Shown one piece after another: positions 41,130-52,800 of a stretch of 64,000 nt of DNA. The position numbers and the translations under genes are program-made. The notes beneath the pieces are model-generated. The model was given only the letters and a program-made list of their open reading frames with translations, searched no databases and was not told where the DNA came from. The stretch lies in the NCBI RefSeq assembly GCF_002952775.1, contig NZ_CP025066.1:1178001-1242000 (forward strand). Reading direction: 5' to 3'. Source of the DNA: Halalkaliarchaeum desulfuricum (GTDB lineage: Archaea; Halobacteriota; Halobacteria; Halobacteriales; Haloferacaceae). Each line of letters starts with the position of its first letter. Within the stretch, counting starts at the first letter, position 1.

Positions 41130-41933
41130 TCACTCCGTGAGCAACAGCAGCGGGATCATCACTGCGAAGCCGATGGCGAGTCCCAAAGCGAGTTCCTTGC
41201 GCCCGCCGCCCGGGAGGTCCGATCCGTGATCGAGCCCCTCCGGTAGGAGATCGTGAAACACCAGATAGATCATCGCGCCGGCGGCAAAGCCGAAGCCGAA
41301 GGGGAGAAACTCCCGGGCGATCGTGACAAACACGTACGCGACTCCGGCGCCGATCGGCTGTGGGATGCTCGAGAAGACGGCCGCCGCGAACATTTTCCAG
41401 GGGGCGACGCCGTAGGTGTGCATCGGGATGGCGACCGCCAGCCCTTCGGGGATGTTCTGGATCGAGATCGCCAGCGTGATCACGATCGCGAGTACCGGTA
41501 CTGTGAAGCCGGCAACGGGGATCCCGCCTTCGACCCCCAGATCCGCGAACGCGACACCCAGCGCCACTCCCTCGGGAAAACTGTGGATCGTCAAGACGCC
41601 GATAATCAACACGAGTTTCTTCGTCTGTGCCTGGGTGAGTTCCCGAGGCCGGAACTCGTGAGTGGAGATGAGACGGTTCGCGACGACGACCAGAACCACC
41701 CCGGTGACCAGCCCCAGCGTCACCTGCGTCGCGGTCCCCTCCCCGAGACCTTCGACGATGAAACCGAAAAGCGACGCCGAAAGCATGATCCCGCCGGCCA
41801 ACCCCCAGAGCCCGACTGTGACCCGGTCGTCGAACTCGTCGGTAACGAAGAACGGAAGCGTTCCCAGGCCGCAGACCAGCGCCGTAAAGACCCCGGAGGC
41901 GAGGACGAGAGCGAGGTTCTCGAGGAGACCCAT
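41130..41933 (-). CDS. ZIP-family divalent metal transporter
   Basis: A 267-residue membrane transporter of the ZIP (ZupT-like) family, moving Zn2+ or related metals inward or outward. It has about eight hydrophobic segments and both metal motifs: HSFPEG near residue 118 and QNIPEG near 158, with HDLLPEG near 227. Substrate specificity is not deducible. A strong TATA box lies about 31 nt upstream. Confidence 0.9.
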   Translation of the reverse strand: MGLLENLALVLASGVFTALVCGLGTLPFFVTDEFDDRVTVGLWGLAGGIMLSASLFGFIVEGLGEGTATQVTLGLVTGVVLVVVANRLISTHEFRPRELTQAQTKKLVLIIGVLTIHSFPEGVALGVAFADLGVEGGIPVAGFTVPVLAIVITLAISIQNIPEGLAVAIPMHTYGVAPWKMFAAAVFSSIPQPIGAGVAYVFVTIAREFLPFGFGFAAGAMIYLVFHDLLPEGLDHGSDLPGGGRKELALGLAIGFAVMIPLLLLTE

Positions 41934-41958
41934 CGAGACGCCGTACGATTTCCACGGG

Positions 41959-41970
41959 TATAAATATATT
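41959..41970 (-). promoter_or_regulatory. TATA box of the ZIP transporter gene
   Basis: The plus-strand run TATAAATATATT reads AATATATTTATA on the minus strand, centred about 31 nt before the ATG at 41933. Confidence 0.6.
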
Positions 41971-42024
41971 AATTTAGAAATGTTTTGGCTATCCTAATGT
42001 CTCCGACAGGACGGCCGGCTACAG

Positions 42025-42615
42025 TCAGCCCTCGACCCGATCGGCGAGAACCCGTTCGCATCGCTCGATTACGGTTTCCGGGGATCGCGAGGCGTCGATC
42101 CGGACGAACCGACCCGGTTCAGAACTGAGCAGTCGCTCGTAGTTCTCGCGGACGGCACGCAGATACTCGACCTGTTCGAACTTGTTCGTCGCGCCGGCCC
42201 GTTCGGCCGCAGTTTCCGGGTCGAGATCGAAGTAGAGTGTGAGGTCGGGTGTCCGTGAAAACGCCGAGTGAATGCCGCGAACGTACTCCATGGGTCGTTC
42301 CAGGTCGGTCTCCGCCGCCAGCGTCGCGCCCTGGTACGCGAACCGGGAATCGGAGTATCGGTCCGAGACGACCAGTTTTCCCGCCGAGAGCGCCGGTCGG
42401 ACGACCCGCGAGAGGTGGTCGGCGTGATCGGCCGTATAGAGAAACAGTTCGGCCAGCGAGTCGGCGTCGTCGGCGGCGATCGACCGATTCACCGCGTCGC
42501 CGTACCAGGAATCGGTCGGTTCGTGGGTGAAAACCGCGTCGGGATATCGAGGCTGTAAGGCCTCCCACACAGTCGTTTTCCCCGTTCCGTCGAGTCCCTC
42601 CAGGGTGACGAGCAT
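42025..42615 (-). CDS. tmk: Thymidylate kinase
   Basis: A 196-residue dTMP kinase making dTDP for DNA synthesis. The P-loop is GLDGTGKTT near residue 8, the DR-x-S-like segment [13 protein letters not shown] near residue 93 and the [14 protein letters not shown] segment precede the lid region. Nothing unusual. It ends near the ZIP promoter and is divergent from the epimerase gene. Confidence 0.95.
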   Translation of the reverse strand: MLVTLEGLDGTGKTTVWEALQPRYPDAVFTHEPTDSWYGDAVNRSIAADDADSLAELFLYTADHADHLSRVVRPALSAGKLVVSDRYSDSRFAYQGATLAAETDLERPMEYVRGIHSAFSRTPDLTLYFDLDPETAAERAGATNKFEQVEYLRAVRENYERLLSSEPGRFVRIDASRSPETVIERCERVLADRVEG

Positions 42616-42754
42616 ATCCGAACGTGGGCCGGGGGTCCCTTAAGGCTCCGTCGGTTGTCGGGCCACCTCTGCACCGTCTGTGCGGATCCACACCGTCTGT
42701 CACACGTCTGACGCCGCGGTAGCTTTAGGTTTCGAGAATCCGTAAACTGAAGGT

Positions 42755-43654
42755 ATGAGAGTGCTCGTTGCGGGCGGAAACGGTTTTGTCGGAACTCACC
42801 TCTGTCGCGAACTTGTCGATCGCGGCCACGAGGTGACGGTGTTGGCCCGAACACCGGACGAAGATGATCTGCCCGAGGGGGTCGACGCCGTCGTCGGCGA
42901 CGTCACGGCGATCGACTCGCTCGAGCCTGCCGTCGCCGATCGGGACGCCGTGGTGAACCTGGTGGCGCTTTCGCCGCTGTCGGTTCCGGACGGCGGAAAC
43001 GAGATGCACGACCTCGTCCACCGACGGGGGACCGAAAACCTGGTCACTGCGGCCGAACAGGCCGGCGTGGATCGGTTCGTACAGATGAGCGCCCTCGGCG
43101 CGGACCCCGACGGTGACACCGCCTACATTCGGGCGAAGGGTCGGGCGGAGACCGCCGTTCGGAAGTCGGACCTCTCGTGGGTGGTCTTCCGACCGTCGGT
43201 GGTCTTCGGCGAGGGAGGGGAGTTCGTCTCCTTCACCAAACGACTCAAGAGGATGTTCGCTCCCGGCGTTCCCGTCTATCCGCTCCCAGGTGGAGGGAAG
43301 ACCCGGTTCCAACCGATTTACGTCGGCGATCTCGCGACCATGCTCGCCGACGGCGTTGAGGCGGACGAACACGCCGAGAAGACGTACGATATCGGCGGAC
43401 CGGAATCGCTCACCCTCCGAGAGATCACGGAGCTGGTGTACGAGTCGGAGGGGAAAAACGTCACCATCATTTCGCTTCCGATGGCGCTTGCCGGCGTCGG
43501 GTTGACCGTTCTCGACGTCGTGCCTGGATTCCCGATGGGACCGGACCAGTATCGGTCTCTCAAGTTCGACAACACCACGAGTGAAAACGACGTCGGGGCG
43601 TTCGGCGTCGACGAGGAGGAGCTACTGACGTTTCGGGAATATCTGGGGGTCTGA
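42755..43654 (+). CDS. NAD(P)-dependent epimerase-fold (complex I NDUFA9-like) protein
   Basis: A 299-residue atypical short-chain dehydrogenase. The Rossmann motif GGNGFVGTHL lies at residues 7-16, then VVGDVTAID and VVNLVALS, and FQPIYVGDLATML near 190. It belongs to the NDUFA9/NmrA-like branch that often lacks the YxxxK catalytic pair (here YIRAKGRAE). A role in respiration or redox sensing is possible but unproven. Confidence 0.85.
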   Translation: MRVLVAGGNGFVGTHLCRELVDRGHEVTVLARTPDEDDLPEGVDAVVGDVTAIDSLEPAVADRDAVVNLVALSPLSVPDGGNEMHDLVHRRGTENLVTAAEQAGVDRFVQMSALGADPDGDTAYIRAKGRAETAVRKSDLSWVVFRPSVVFGEGGEFVSFTKRLKRMFAPGVPVYPLPGGGKTRFQPIYVGDLATMLADGVEADEHAEKTYDIGGPESLTLREITELVYESEGKNVTIISLPMALAGVGLTVLDVVPGFPMGPDQYRSLKFDNTTSENDVGAFGVDEEELLTFREYLGV

Positions 43655-43912
43655 GGACCGTTTCGAAACGGACCCAACGGCGTATCAGGGGTGATAATTT
43701 GACACCAACGCTAATATGCCAGGGGATGACATCCGAAACGTGTCAGGAAGGCGCTCGAACGGACGGGCGGAAAAACGAGGAAAACGAATGATCACCGATA
43801 ACGAACCACGACCAGGTCTGCAGTACAACGGTTCGAAACGGGCGGTGCAGCCATCACAAGGCTTATATCCGCAATCGTGTTTGAATCCAGCAATGAGGAC
43901 GGGGAATAAGGA
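43655..43912 (+). promoter_or_regulatory. Intergenic region upstream of cetZ
   Basis: No convincing gene. A TATA-like CTTATATCC lies at about 43861-43869, about 48 nt before the cetZ ATG, leaving a short leader. The stretch 43700-43860 has no obvious element. Confidence 0.4.
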
Positions 43913-45091
43913 ATGAAACTCGCAATGATCGGCTTCGGGCAGGCAGGGGGAAAGATCGTCGACAAGTTCATCGAGTACGACGAAAGACACGGCTCCGAGA
44001 TCGTCCGGTCCGCGATCGCGGTGAACACTGCGAAAGCGGATCTGATGGGATTGAAACACATCCCACAGGACAAGCGAGTACTCATCGGACAGGCCCGGGT
44101 GAAGGGTCACGGTGTCGGCGCCGACAACGAACTCGGCGCAGAGATCGCAGAAGAGGACATCGACGAGATCCAGGGTGCGATCGACTCGATCCCCGTCCAC
44201 GAAGTGGACGCGTTCCTCATCGTCGCCGGTCTCGGTGGGGGGACCGGTTCCGGCGGCGCCCCGGTGCTCGCGAAGCATCTCAAGCGGATCTACACCGAAC
44301 CCGTCTACGGACTGGGCATCCTTCCGGGCTCGGACGAGGGTGGAATCTACACGCTGAACGCCGCACGATCGTTCCAGACGTTCGTCCGCGAGGTCGACAA
44401 CCTCCTCGTGTTCGACAACGACGCGTGGCGAAAAACCGGCGAGTCGGTCTCGGGGGGGTACAATCAGATCAACGAGGAGATCGTCCGCCGGTTCGGCATC
44501 CTCTTTGGCGCCGGCGAGGTTTCCAAAGGGCAGGAGGTGGCCGAAAGCGTCGTCGACTCTTCGGAGATCATCAACACGCTTTCGGGCGGCGGCGTCTCGA
44601 CGGTCGGCTACGCGAGCGAGGACGTCGAACCGCGGGAGTCGGGTGGGCTGCTCTCCCGGCTCCGGGGCGAAGACAGCGACGACGACCTCGACACCGCACA
44701 CACGACGAACCGGATCACGAGTCTCGTTCGGAAGGCAGCCCTCGGTCGGCTGACGCTTCCCTGTGAGATCGAGGGTGCCGAACGCGCCCTCCTCGTGATG
44801 GCCGGTCCGCCGCGATACCTCAACCGGAAGGGGATCGAACGGGGGCGCAAATGGATCGAAGAGCAGACCGGTAGCATGGAGGTCCGCGGCGGCGACTACC
44901 CCGTTCGGGGAAGCGACTTCGTCGCCGGCGTCATCCTCCTTTCGGGCGTCACGAACGTCCCGCGCATCAAGGAACTCCAGCAGGTAGCGATCGAGGCGCA
45001 GGACAACCTCGACGAGATCCGGGAGGAAAGCGAGGAGAACCTCTCGAGTCTCGTCAACGACGACGCGGACGAGCTGGAGTCGCTGTTTTAA
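43913..45091 (+). CDS. cetZ: CetZ, tubulin/FtsZ-superfamily cytoskeletal protein
   Basis: A 392-residue GTPase of the archaeal CetZ family that polymerises and controls cell shape. It begins MKLAMIGFGQAGGKIVDKFIEYD and has the tubulin signature GGGTGSGGAP near residue 107, the GVGADNELGAE segment near 65, and the T7-like loop VSGGYNQINEEIV near 185. An acidic linker near residue 265 and a charged C-terminal tail (DDADELESLF) are typical. The start is preceded by GGAATAAGGA, a usable ribosome site. Confidence 0.95.
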   Translation: MKLAMIGFGQAGGKIVDKFIEYDERHGSEIVRSAIAVNTAKADLMGLKHIPQDKRVLIGQARVKGHGVGADNELGAEIAEEDIDEIQGAIDSIPVHEVDAFLIVAGLGGGTGSGGAPVLAKHLKRIYTEPVYGLGILPGSDEGGIYTLNAARSFQTFVREVDNLLVFDNDAWRKTGESVSGGYNQINEEIVRRFGILFGAGEVSKGQEVAESVVDSSEIINTLSGGGVSTVGYASEDVEPRESGGLLSRLRGEDSDDDLDTAHTTNRITSLVRKAALGRLTLPCEIEGAERALLVMAGPPRYLNRKGIERGRKWIEEQTGSMEVRGGDYPVRGSDFVAGVILLSGVTNVPRIKELQQVAIEAQDNLDEIREESEENLSSLVNDDADELESLF

Positions 45092-45159
45092 CTCCTCGGC
45101 TCCCCCGTTCGAGGAGCCAACACCTTCTTTTGAGCACCCGCCGTCGTTCGTGACGGAAC

Positions 45160-46023
45160 ATGTCTGTGTTACAGGTGCAGACGGTGTTAGAGGCCATCGA
45201 CGTCGGCACAGTCGCGACCGGGGTGGTAGCGTTCGTCGTCGGGTTCGTCGTCGTCCTTCTACTGGGGAAGGTCGCGTTCGTGCCGGTCGTTCGGCGAGCA
45301 CTCGGTACGCGAGGGTTCGACGATGCAGTACGGAGCCTCGGAACGAGCGTCGCGAACGCGGTCGTGTGGCTCGCGGCAATCGCCGTCGCCTTTACCGTCG
45401 CCGGCTTCGGCGCGTTCCTCTCTGCGTTCGCCGTCTTCGGAGGCGCGTTCGCGCTGGCGATCGGGTTCGCCGCACAGGATCTCCTGGGCAACTTCGTCGC
45501 CGGCATCTTCATCCTGAAGGACAAGCCGTTCGAGGTCGGCGACTGGATCGAGTGGGAGGGCAACAGCGGCCGGGTCGAGGACATCGACCTCCGCGTCTCC
45601 CGGGTCCGAACGTTCGACAACGAACGGATTACCGTCCCGAACGGTGACCTCGCCAACAACGCGGTGACGAACCCGGTCGCCTACGAGACGCTGCGTCAAA
45701 AGTTCGTCTTCGGCATCGGTTACGACGACGACATCGACGAAGCGACCGACTACATCCTCGAGGCCGCCCGAGAGCATCCCGAGATTCTCGAGGATCCCGC
45801 TCCGTCGGTTCGGCTCGTCGACCTGGGCGACTCCGACGTCGGTCTGCAGGCCAGAATCTGGATCGAGGAACCCGATCGCGCCGACTTCATGCGCGTTCGC
45901 TCGGAGTACGTTCAGGCGGTGAAAGAGCGCTTCGACGAGGAGGGAATCGACATACCGTACGTCCACCGGGAGCTCACCGGGAGCGTCGAACTCGTCGAAC
46001 GGGCCGCAGAACCTCCCGAGTGA
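45160..46023 (+). CDS. mscS: Small-conductance mechanosensitive channel (MscS family)
   Basis: A 287-residue MscS-type channel that opens on membrane tension after osmotic downshift, an important function for a halophile. It has three hydrophobic segments (VATGVVAFVVGFVVVLLLG first) and the pore-lining TM3 pattern FAAQDLLGNFVAGIFIL, followed by the beta domain VGDWIEWEGNSGRVEDI and ITVPNGDLANNAV. Confidence 0.94.
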   Translation: MSVLQVQTVLEAIDVGTVATGVVAFVVGFVVVLLLGKVAFVPVVRRALGTRGFDDAVRSLGTSVANAVVWLAAIAVAFTVAGFGAFLSAFAVFGGAFALAIGFAAQDLLGNFVAGIFILKDKPFEVGDWIEWEGNSGRVEDIDLRVSRVRTFDNERITVPNGDLANNAVTNPVAYETLRQKFVFGIGYDDDIDEATDYILEAAREHPEILEDPAPSVRLVDLGDSDVGLQARIWIEEPDRADFMRVRSEYVQAVKERFDEEGIDIPYVHRELTGSVELVERAAEPPE

Positions 46024-46035
46024 TCGGGAAGCCGA

Positions 46036-46272
46036 TCACAGCAGGCCGAACATCGAGAGCACGAGCGCGATTCCCACGATCACGGCGGCGATAGTGACGA
46101 GTCGCCAGGCGATCCGCAGGACGATCCGACCGACCACGATGACGATCGCGATCCCGACCAGCACGACGAGCAGTTGACCGATCGGCGTTGCGAGGATTCC
46201 GGCCTGGAGAACCGGCGCGGCCGAGAGCAACGTGAGGAGTCCGAGCAGCATTCCGCCCTGTATCAGTGACAT
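46036..46272 (-). CDS. Small two-helix membrane protein
   Basis: A 78-residue hydrophobic protein of two or three short membrane segments (LLGLLTLLSAAPVLQAGIL and LLVVLVGIAIVIVVGRIVL). Function unknown. The ATG at 46272 is chosen because the frame upstream is poor. It converges on mscS, with 12 nt between the two stops. Confidence 0.65.
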   Translation of the reverse strand: MSLIQGGMLLGLLTLLSAAPVLQAGILATPIGQLLVVLVGIAIVIVVGRIVLRIAWRLVTIAAVIVGIALVLSMFGLL

Positions 46273-46809
46273 ACCATCCGTTTCTCGGTCGAGGGAATAA
46301 GCTTTGGGCGTCGTCAGACGGGCGCACGACCCGCGGAAATCACGGAGACGACGGTGGTGACAGAGAATCACCGTTCCCGATCCGATCCGACGGAGGACAA
46401 TTAATATATAAAAGGTTATATAATCACCAGGATATCGGGACGGAAGCGCCGGGAAGCGGCCGTTATCGAACCTCCTACGGCCGGGAAGCGGTCCGGATAC
46501 GGATCGGAGACAAACCCCCTCGCTTCTACTGTGGTTTCCGATCACGTCACGCGTTTTTCGGAGACCAAGATCCACTTTCACTCCGCTCTAGGTACCGTTA
46601 TATGCAACGCTCCGTTGTATTGGTGGTGTGTACGCGACGCCGTGACTGTCGCGGGGGAGAACTGATCAGAACCTGGAGAGGTACCGACCCATCGGGCCCG
46701 GGAAACGCAAACATGAAGGGGCCCACTCGCCGAGAGAACAATCCATGGATACCGGGAACTCACGCGGATTTCGAGAGACGCCTTGCACGCATCGTGGAGT
46801 GATGACGCA
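46273..46809 (+). promoter_or_regulatory. 537-nt intergenic region upstream of the ribonucleotide reductase
   Basis: No credible gene. It holds an AT-rich cluster at about 46395-46430 (TTAATATATAAAAGGTTATATAA), probably a divergent promoter pair, a second TATA-like GTTATATGC near 46598, and a small hairpin near 46635-46655 (CGCGAC/GTCGCG). No cobalamin-riboswitch consensus was recognised. The long stretch between the AT-rich element and the nrdJ ATG would be a leader of over 300 nt if that promoter is used. Confidence 0.4.
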
Positions 46810-49800
46810 ATGAGTGACGCCGAACACAGTATCGAAGATACCGATCTACCGATCAAACGCACCGAGGGAGAGACGTTGAGAGAGCGGCTCACCGACAACG
46901 CCTACGAGAACATCCTGCCGGCCAGGTACCTCCGGAAGGACGCTGACGGAGAACTGATAGAAACCCAGGAGGACCTGTTCGTCCGGATCGCGCGCAACAT
47001 CGCGCTCGCCGAGGCCGTCTTCGAGGCTGAAAAACGCGACGTCGAGATCACGGTGACGCCCGAGCAGCTCAAGCCCGACCATCCCCGGCGCGAGGAACTC
47101 GCCGAGGAAGTGTTCGGGAAGGGCGTGACCCCCGAGGACGACGCCGAAACCACGCTCTCCGTCTACAACGTCAACAAGTTCGCCTACGAGACGATCGTTC
47201 CGGAGCTCCCCGCGGAGATCTCCGCGGTAGTGGAGGAGAAGTCAGAAGAGTTCCGGAGATTGATGGAGAGTCTTTCTTTCATTCCGAACTGCGTTCCTTC
47301 GAATTCGCTCGTCGCCGCTGGAGGTGGGATGAAACCGCTCGGGGACATACAGCCCGGAGAACGAGTGTACGACGACGTGGATGGAAATGCCAGCGTCGAA
47401 GAGAAATATCGGAACGGACGGAAAGCCGTCCTCGAGATAGAGACGGACGCAGGGTATACCGTACGGGCAACGCCGGAGCATTACTTCCGGATAATCGACG
47501 AGAACGGCGAGTACGCGTGGCGGCAAGTAAAAGAACTCGACACCGGAGACACGATCGCGCTCCAGCGGGACTTCCTGGACGACGATGGAGTACGCCACGC
47601 TCTCGGAACCGATACACAGCTCACGGACGGCGGGACGGCCGCCGTACCCTCTCGGGGGCGCGATCGGCTCTCTATCGACCCGCCCGAAGAGATTACTCCC
47701 GAGTTCGCCGAATGGCTGGGACTGTATGTCGGAGACGGAACCGCCCGCGAAAGCGGCGTCAGGATGGCCTTCGACGACGCCGACGAGGACCTCGTCGATT
47801 ACTGGGTCTCATTAACCGAGAGCGTCTTCGGGTTCGAACCAACAGTCGGTCACCACGGGGATGCGGCGTGTATTATCGGACGTGCGAGCCGACGCGACCT
47901 GTACGACTTCCTGAACGCGAACGACCTGTTAAAAGAAAGCTCCAAAACTGCGGCGATTCCGGAGGCCGTCCTCCAGTCAGGCCGAACGATCGCAGCACGG
48001 TTCCTGCGCGGACTGTTCGAGGCCGACGGGACCGTGGGAGACAGATCGATCGAGCTGTACACACACAGCGAAGCACTCGCGTCACAGGTACAAAAGCTCC
48101 TGTTGGGGCTCGGAATACGCTCGGCAATTCGCGACAAACGCGACGGGTACCGGGTGAGAGTTCGAAAGAACCGGTGTGGGAAACACTTCGTCGAGCGCGT
48201 GGGATTCATAAGCGACCGAAAAACCCGGCGTTCAGAACGGTTCGAAACGGTCGCTGACAGCGCCACGTCGCTGGAGATACCGAACCAGAGCGAACGTCTC
48301 CTCGAGTGGTACCGCGAGAGCGATCTCGGCCACGACGCGTACCGTGATCTCTCGCAGTTCCTGATCGATCCCGACTCCGAGTACCACCAGGTGATCGGCG
48401 AGGAGCTGTTCGAAACGTACGCCGAGAAATATCCCGAGCTGTGGGACTCCCCGGTCGCAGAACACGTCGAACGCGACCAATTCTACGAGACGGTTTCTGA
48501 GATCACGGAACTGGGAACGATGGCGGTCGAGGACATGCAGGTCCCCCGCCGAAACACGTACGTCGTGGAAGGGTTCGTGAGCCACAACAGTCCGACAATA
48601 ATGAACGCGGGTGACGAGCTCCAGCAGCTGTCCGCCTGCTTTGTCGACTCCCCGGACGACGACATCACGGACATCCACCAGACGATGAAGGAGGCCGCGG
48701 AGGTCTTTCAGTGTCTCACCGACGAAACCACCGTCTTCGTCGACGGCAAGGGGGTCGTCTCGATCGCTGACGTCGAACCCGGCGACGAGATCCGGGGACG
48801 AGACGGGGAGGGACACCGGACTCGCCGGGTCGAGGAAACCCACGCGTACGACGACGCACCCGTCTTCCGGGTCGTCACGGAAGCCGGAATCGAGCTCACG
48901 GGCACGCCGAACCACGAACTCTGCGTCGGTGGCGACTGGACTCGGATCGACGAGATCGACCCCGGGGACGCGCTCGCGGTTCGTCTGGACTGGATTCCCG
49001 ATGTCGACGAGGAGGTCGAACTCGAGACCGTCGAGAACCGTAATCCCACAAACGAGACGGGCCGCGTACTCGACGAAGGGACCGTCGCCGAAATCGGTGT
49101 CGCCTCGGAATCGGACACTCTCCAACGTAGTCGACAGACTCTCGAACCGAACGGCCGTCCGGTGAAAACCGTCACGCAACCGTCGACGCTCACCACCGAG
49201 CTCGCCGAACTGGTGGGGATGTGGGTCGGGGACGGCTCACTCCACGAGGACGGTATCCGATTCCACCTTCGTCGCGAGGAAACCCTCGAACACGCCGACC
49301 GGCTATGCCGGGAATTATTCGACGAGGGACTCGACTGGCAGTGGGCCGACGGCTGCTACGACGCGGTGTTGCACAGCCACGAGATCAAGCGGTTCTGGCT
49401 GGAGAACTTCGGCGACGCGAAGCCCGATTCGACGACTGCATCCGTGCCCGAACCCGTCCGACACGCGGGTCACGACGTCATAACGGGGTTCCTCCGAGGG
49501 CTGTACTCCACAGACGGCAGCCTGCAGAAGGGAGCGTATCCCCGGCTGTGGAGCGCATCCGCGGAACTGATCGACGACGTCCAGCAGCTTCTCGTCGGCC
49601 TCGGAATCCCGGCAGCATCGTGGGAGTCCGACTCCCCAGAGCGCGACTACTACAACGTCGGTCCGACCGGGGAGGCCGGCCTCGAACGATTCGTCGATCT
49701 CGTGGGATTCGTCGACGGACGAACGGAGGAGATGCGGTCGAAACTGGCCGAGATCGACCACGCGGGGACGACGTTCGGGACGATCGACGGCTCGACGTGG

Positions 49801-52800
49801 GAAGTTCCGGTCGAGCGCGTCGAGGCGGCCGGCACCGACACCGTCTACGACGTGACCGTCGAGACGGAGCCCGAGTACGTCGCGAGCTCGGTTGTCTCTC
49901 ACAACAGTGGCGGCGGAATGGGGTATGCCTTCTGGAAACTTCGCCCGTACGGCGACGCGGTGGGCTCGACCGGCGGGATCGCCTCCGGACCTATCACGTT
50001 CATGCGAACGTATGACCAGATGTGCTTCGTCCCCGGTACCAAAATCCTCACCCCGGGCGGGACGACGCCGATCGAGGAACTGGAGGAAGGACAGCTGGTG
50101 ATCGACGAACACGGGGACGCCCAGCCGGTCACCGAAACGATGGAACGGTTCGTCGACGAGGAAATCGTCGAAATCACGCCGAAACGAATCAACAAGCCGA
50201 TCCGCGTGACCGAGGAACACCCATTTAAAGTCGCCCGTGATAGCGGCTTCGAGTGGGTCGATGCTGGCGATCTGGACGAAGACGACCGTCTCGTCTTCGG
50301 ACACTGGAACGAGGAAAACGACCTCGCTATCGAGGGGACTGTAGATCTCACCCAAGTAGCGTCCGGTCCCCTCGTCTTCTCCGACGGGGGCGTCGTGATC
50401 AACCGGGATCATTACGGCGTCTCGAAGGGAACGAAGCCGAAAGCGTTCGAATCCGAGGTCCCGACGAAGGACCTCGCGACGATCGCCGGCTGGTACCTCG
50501 CGGAAGGCAGCATTCGCTACCAGCGGGGGATCCCCTCGACGGTGACGTTTACGTTGAACAACGACGAGCGTGCGGCAGCCGAAGAGATCCAGGAGGCGCT
50601 CCGATCCTTCGGCGTCGATTCGCGGATCCGTGAAGTCGAGGACCGGAACACGCTTCACGTTCACGCAGAGCACACCAGTTTCGCAGGTTTCATCGAAGGA
50701 ACGTTCGGAACCGGCGCCTCGGAGAAGTCGGTCCCCCGTTTCCTCTGGAACGCCCCTACCCCCGTTCAGGCACGTGTGCTGGAGACGCTGTTCGAGGGCG
50801 ACGGACGGCTTGAAAAGCGAGGAAAAAGTCAGCGCGTCCAGCTCAAGCTGGCAAACGAGGAAATTGTCGACTTCGTCTTCCAGGTCGGAGTGCGCTGTGG
50901 GGTCCAGTTCTCACGCCACGATCGAACCCCGGAGGATCGGCAGCCGACGTACTCGGTCAGTGCGAGCGTGAGTACCGCACTCGGGACTCCACTCGAACGT
51001 CTCTTCGAGGAGGTCCCCGACGGGTTCTCCGCGCGCGACCGGACCAAGCAGGCGAACGGTCGGGAAGTCGTCGCGGTCGACGCGATCGAACGAACGGAGT
51101 ACAGTGGACCGGTCTACAACGCCGAAGTCGCGGGCACCCACACGTACGTCGCCGAGGATGTCGTCGTGCACAACTGCGAGACTATCGCACAGGGTGGGGC
51201 CCGCCGGGGCGCGCAGATGGGGGTGATGCGCGTCTCCCACCCGGACGTCATCCAGTTCATCCACGCGAAGAACAAGGACGTCTCGCTTGCCCACTCGCTG
51301 CGACTCAACGACCCCGACGACTACACCCACAACTCCTTTGCGGAGGCGCTCGAGGAGGCACGGGAACTCATCGACGACGAGGGCCGGGTCCCCAAACATC
51401 TCCGGAATGCCGTCGAGGGGCATCTCTCGAACTTCAACATCTCGGTGGGCGTCACCGACGACTTCATGGAGGCGCTGGCAAACGACGAGGAGTTCACGTT
51501 CACCAACCCGCGGACCGAAGAGCCCCACGTCACGACCCCGGAGACGAAGGAGCTGTACGACATGTTCGGCCTCGGCGAGTACGTCGAGGTTGGCGAGGTG
51601 CTGTCGGTACCGGCGGCCGAACTCTGGCAGGACATCGTCGAAGGCGCCCACGAGAACGGCGAACCAGGAGTAATCTACCTCGAGCGAGTGAACAAGCAAC
51701 ATTCATTCGACGTAGAGGAGCACCCCGACCACCGGATACTCTCGACCAACCCCTGCGTCACCGGCGACACGCTCATCAGCACCGAGAGCGGGCTGATTCC
51801 CGCCGAGGAACTGTACGAGCAGGGCGTCGCACGCGATGTCGTCGTCGACGGCCGACTCAGCGACGACCGGGTCAAGGAGGCAAGCAGCGTCTTCCGAACC
51901 GGTGAGAAGGAGGTTTACAAACTCACGACCGAGGAAGGATACGAACTCCGCCTGACGGCCGACCACCGCGTCATGACCGACGACGGCTGGGTCGAGGCTG
52001 GAGACCTTGACGCCGGCGACACAGTCCACATCCAGAACCGGAAAGGCGAGTTCGGTCGCCACGGCTCCGGCGCCGAAGGCCGCGTGCTCGGCTGGCTCGT
52101 CGGCGACGGGCACTTAAAAGACGGCGAGGAGCGGGCGATCCTGAACTTCTACGACGAGGACGCGGAGATTTCCGAAGATCTGGCAGCCGACGTCGACGAG
52201 GTGGTGCGCGATCCGGTTGGCAACGCCGACTACGAGGTCGGCGTCAGCGAGATCGGTCGAAGCGACGAGTACCGTGGGGCACAGGCCGTAGAGCAGCGGA
52301 TCCGCTCGGTACGGCTGTACGAGATGGCGGCGGAACTCGGCCTGACCGAGCAGAAGTTCCAGGTGCCCGATGCGGTGATGCAGGGTAGCGAGGAGATGGC
52401 CCGGGGGTTCCTGCAGGCGCTGTTCACCGCCGACGGCAGCGTGCAGGGAAGTAAAAAGAACGGGCGGAGCATCCGACTGGCAAGTTCTCACCGCGAATTA
52501 CTCAAAGAGGTCCAACAGCTCCTGCTCAATTTCGGTATAGCGAGCCGGATATACGAAAACCGCCGTCCAGAGCAAATTCGAGAGCTGCCGGATGGAAACG
52601 GCGGTACAAAGGAGTATGAGACGAGAGCCCAACACGAACTGGCAATCACGAAGGACAATCAACAGCGATTTGCCAGGGAACTCGGATTCCTTCGCGAAGA
52701 CAAAAACGATCAGCTCGAGAAGAATCTCGACGCCTACACGCGGGGACCACAGACAGAGACATTCGTGGCGACGGTCGAAGAAGTGACCCCGGATGGATAC

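Noticed and set aside
43716-43916. A 66-codon frame ahead of cetZ
   Set aside because: Basic and Ser/Arg-rich, overlaps the cetZ promoter and ends at the cetZ start; no conserved pattern.
46266-46802. A 178-codon frame in the gap before nrdJ
   Set aside because: Rich in Arg and Trp without acidic haloarchaeal composition, and runs across AT-rich promoter-like sequence; probably chance.
46600-46809. Possible cobalamin riboswitch before a B12-dependent reductase
   Set aside because: The expected conserved B12-box and the GGTGAAA core were not found, and archaeal B12 riboswitches are rare.
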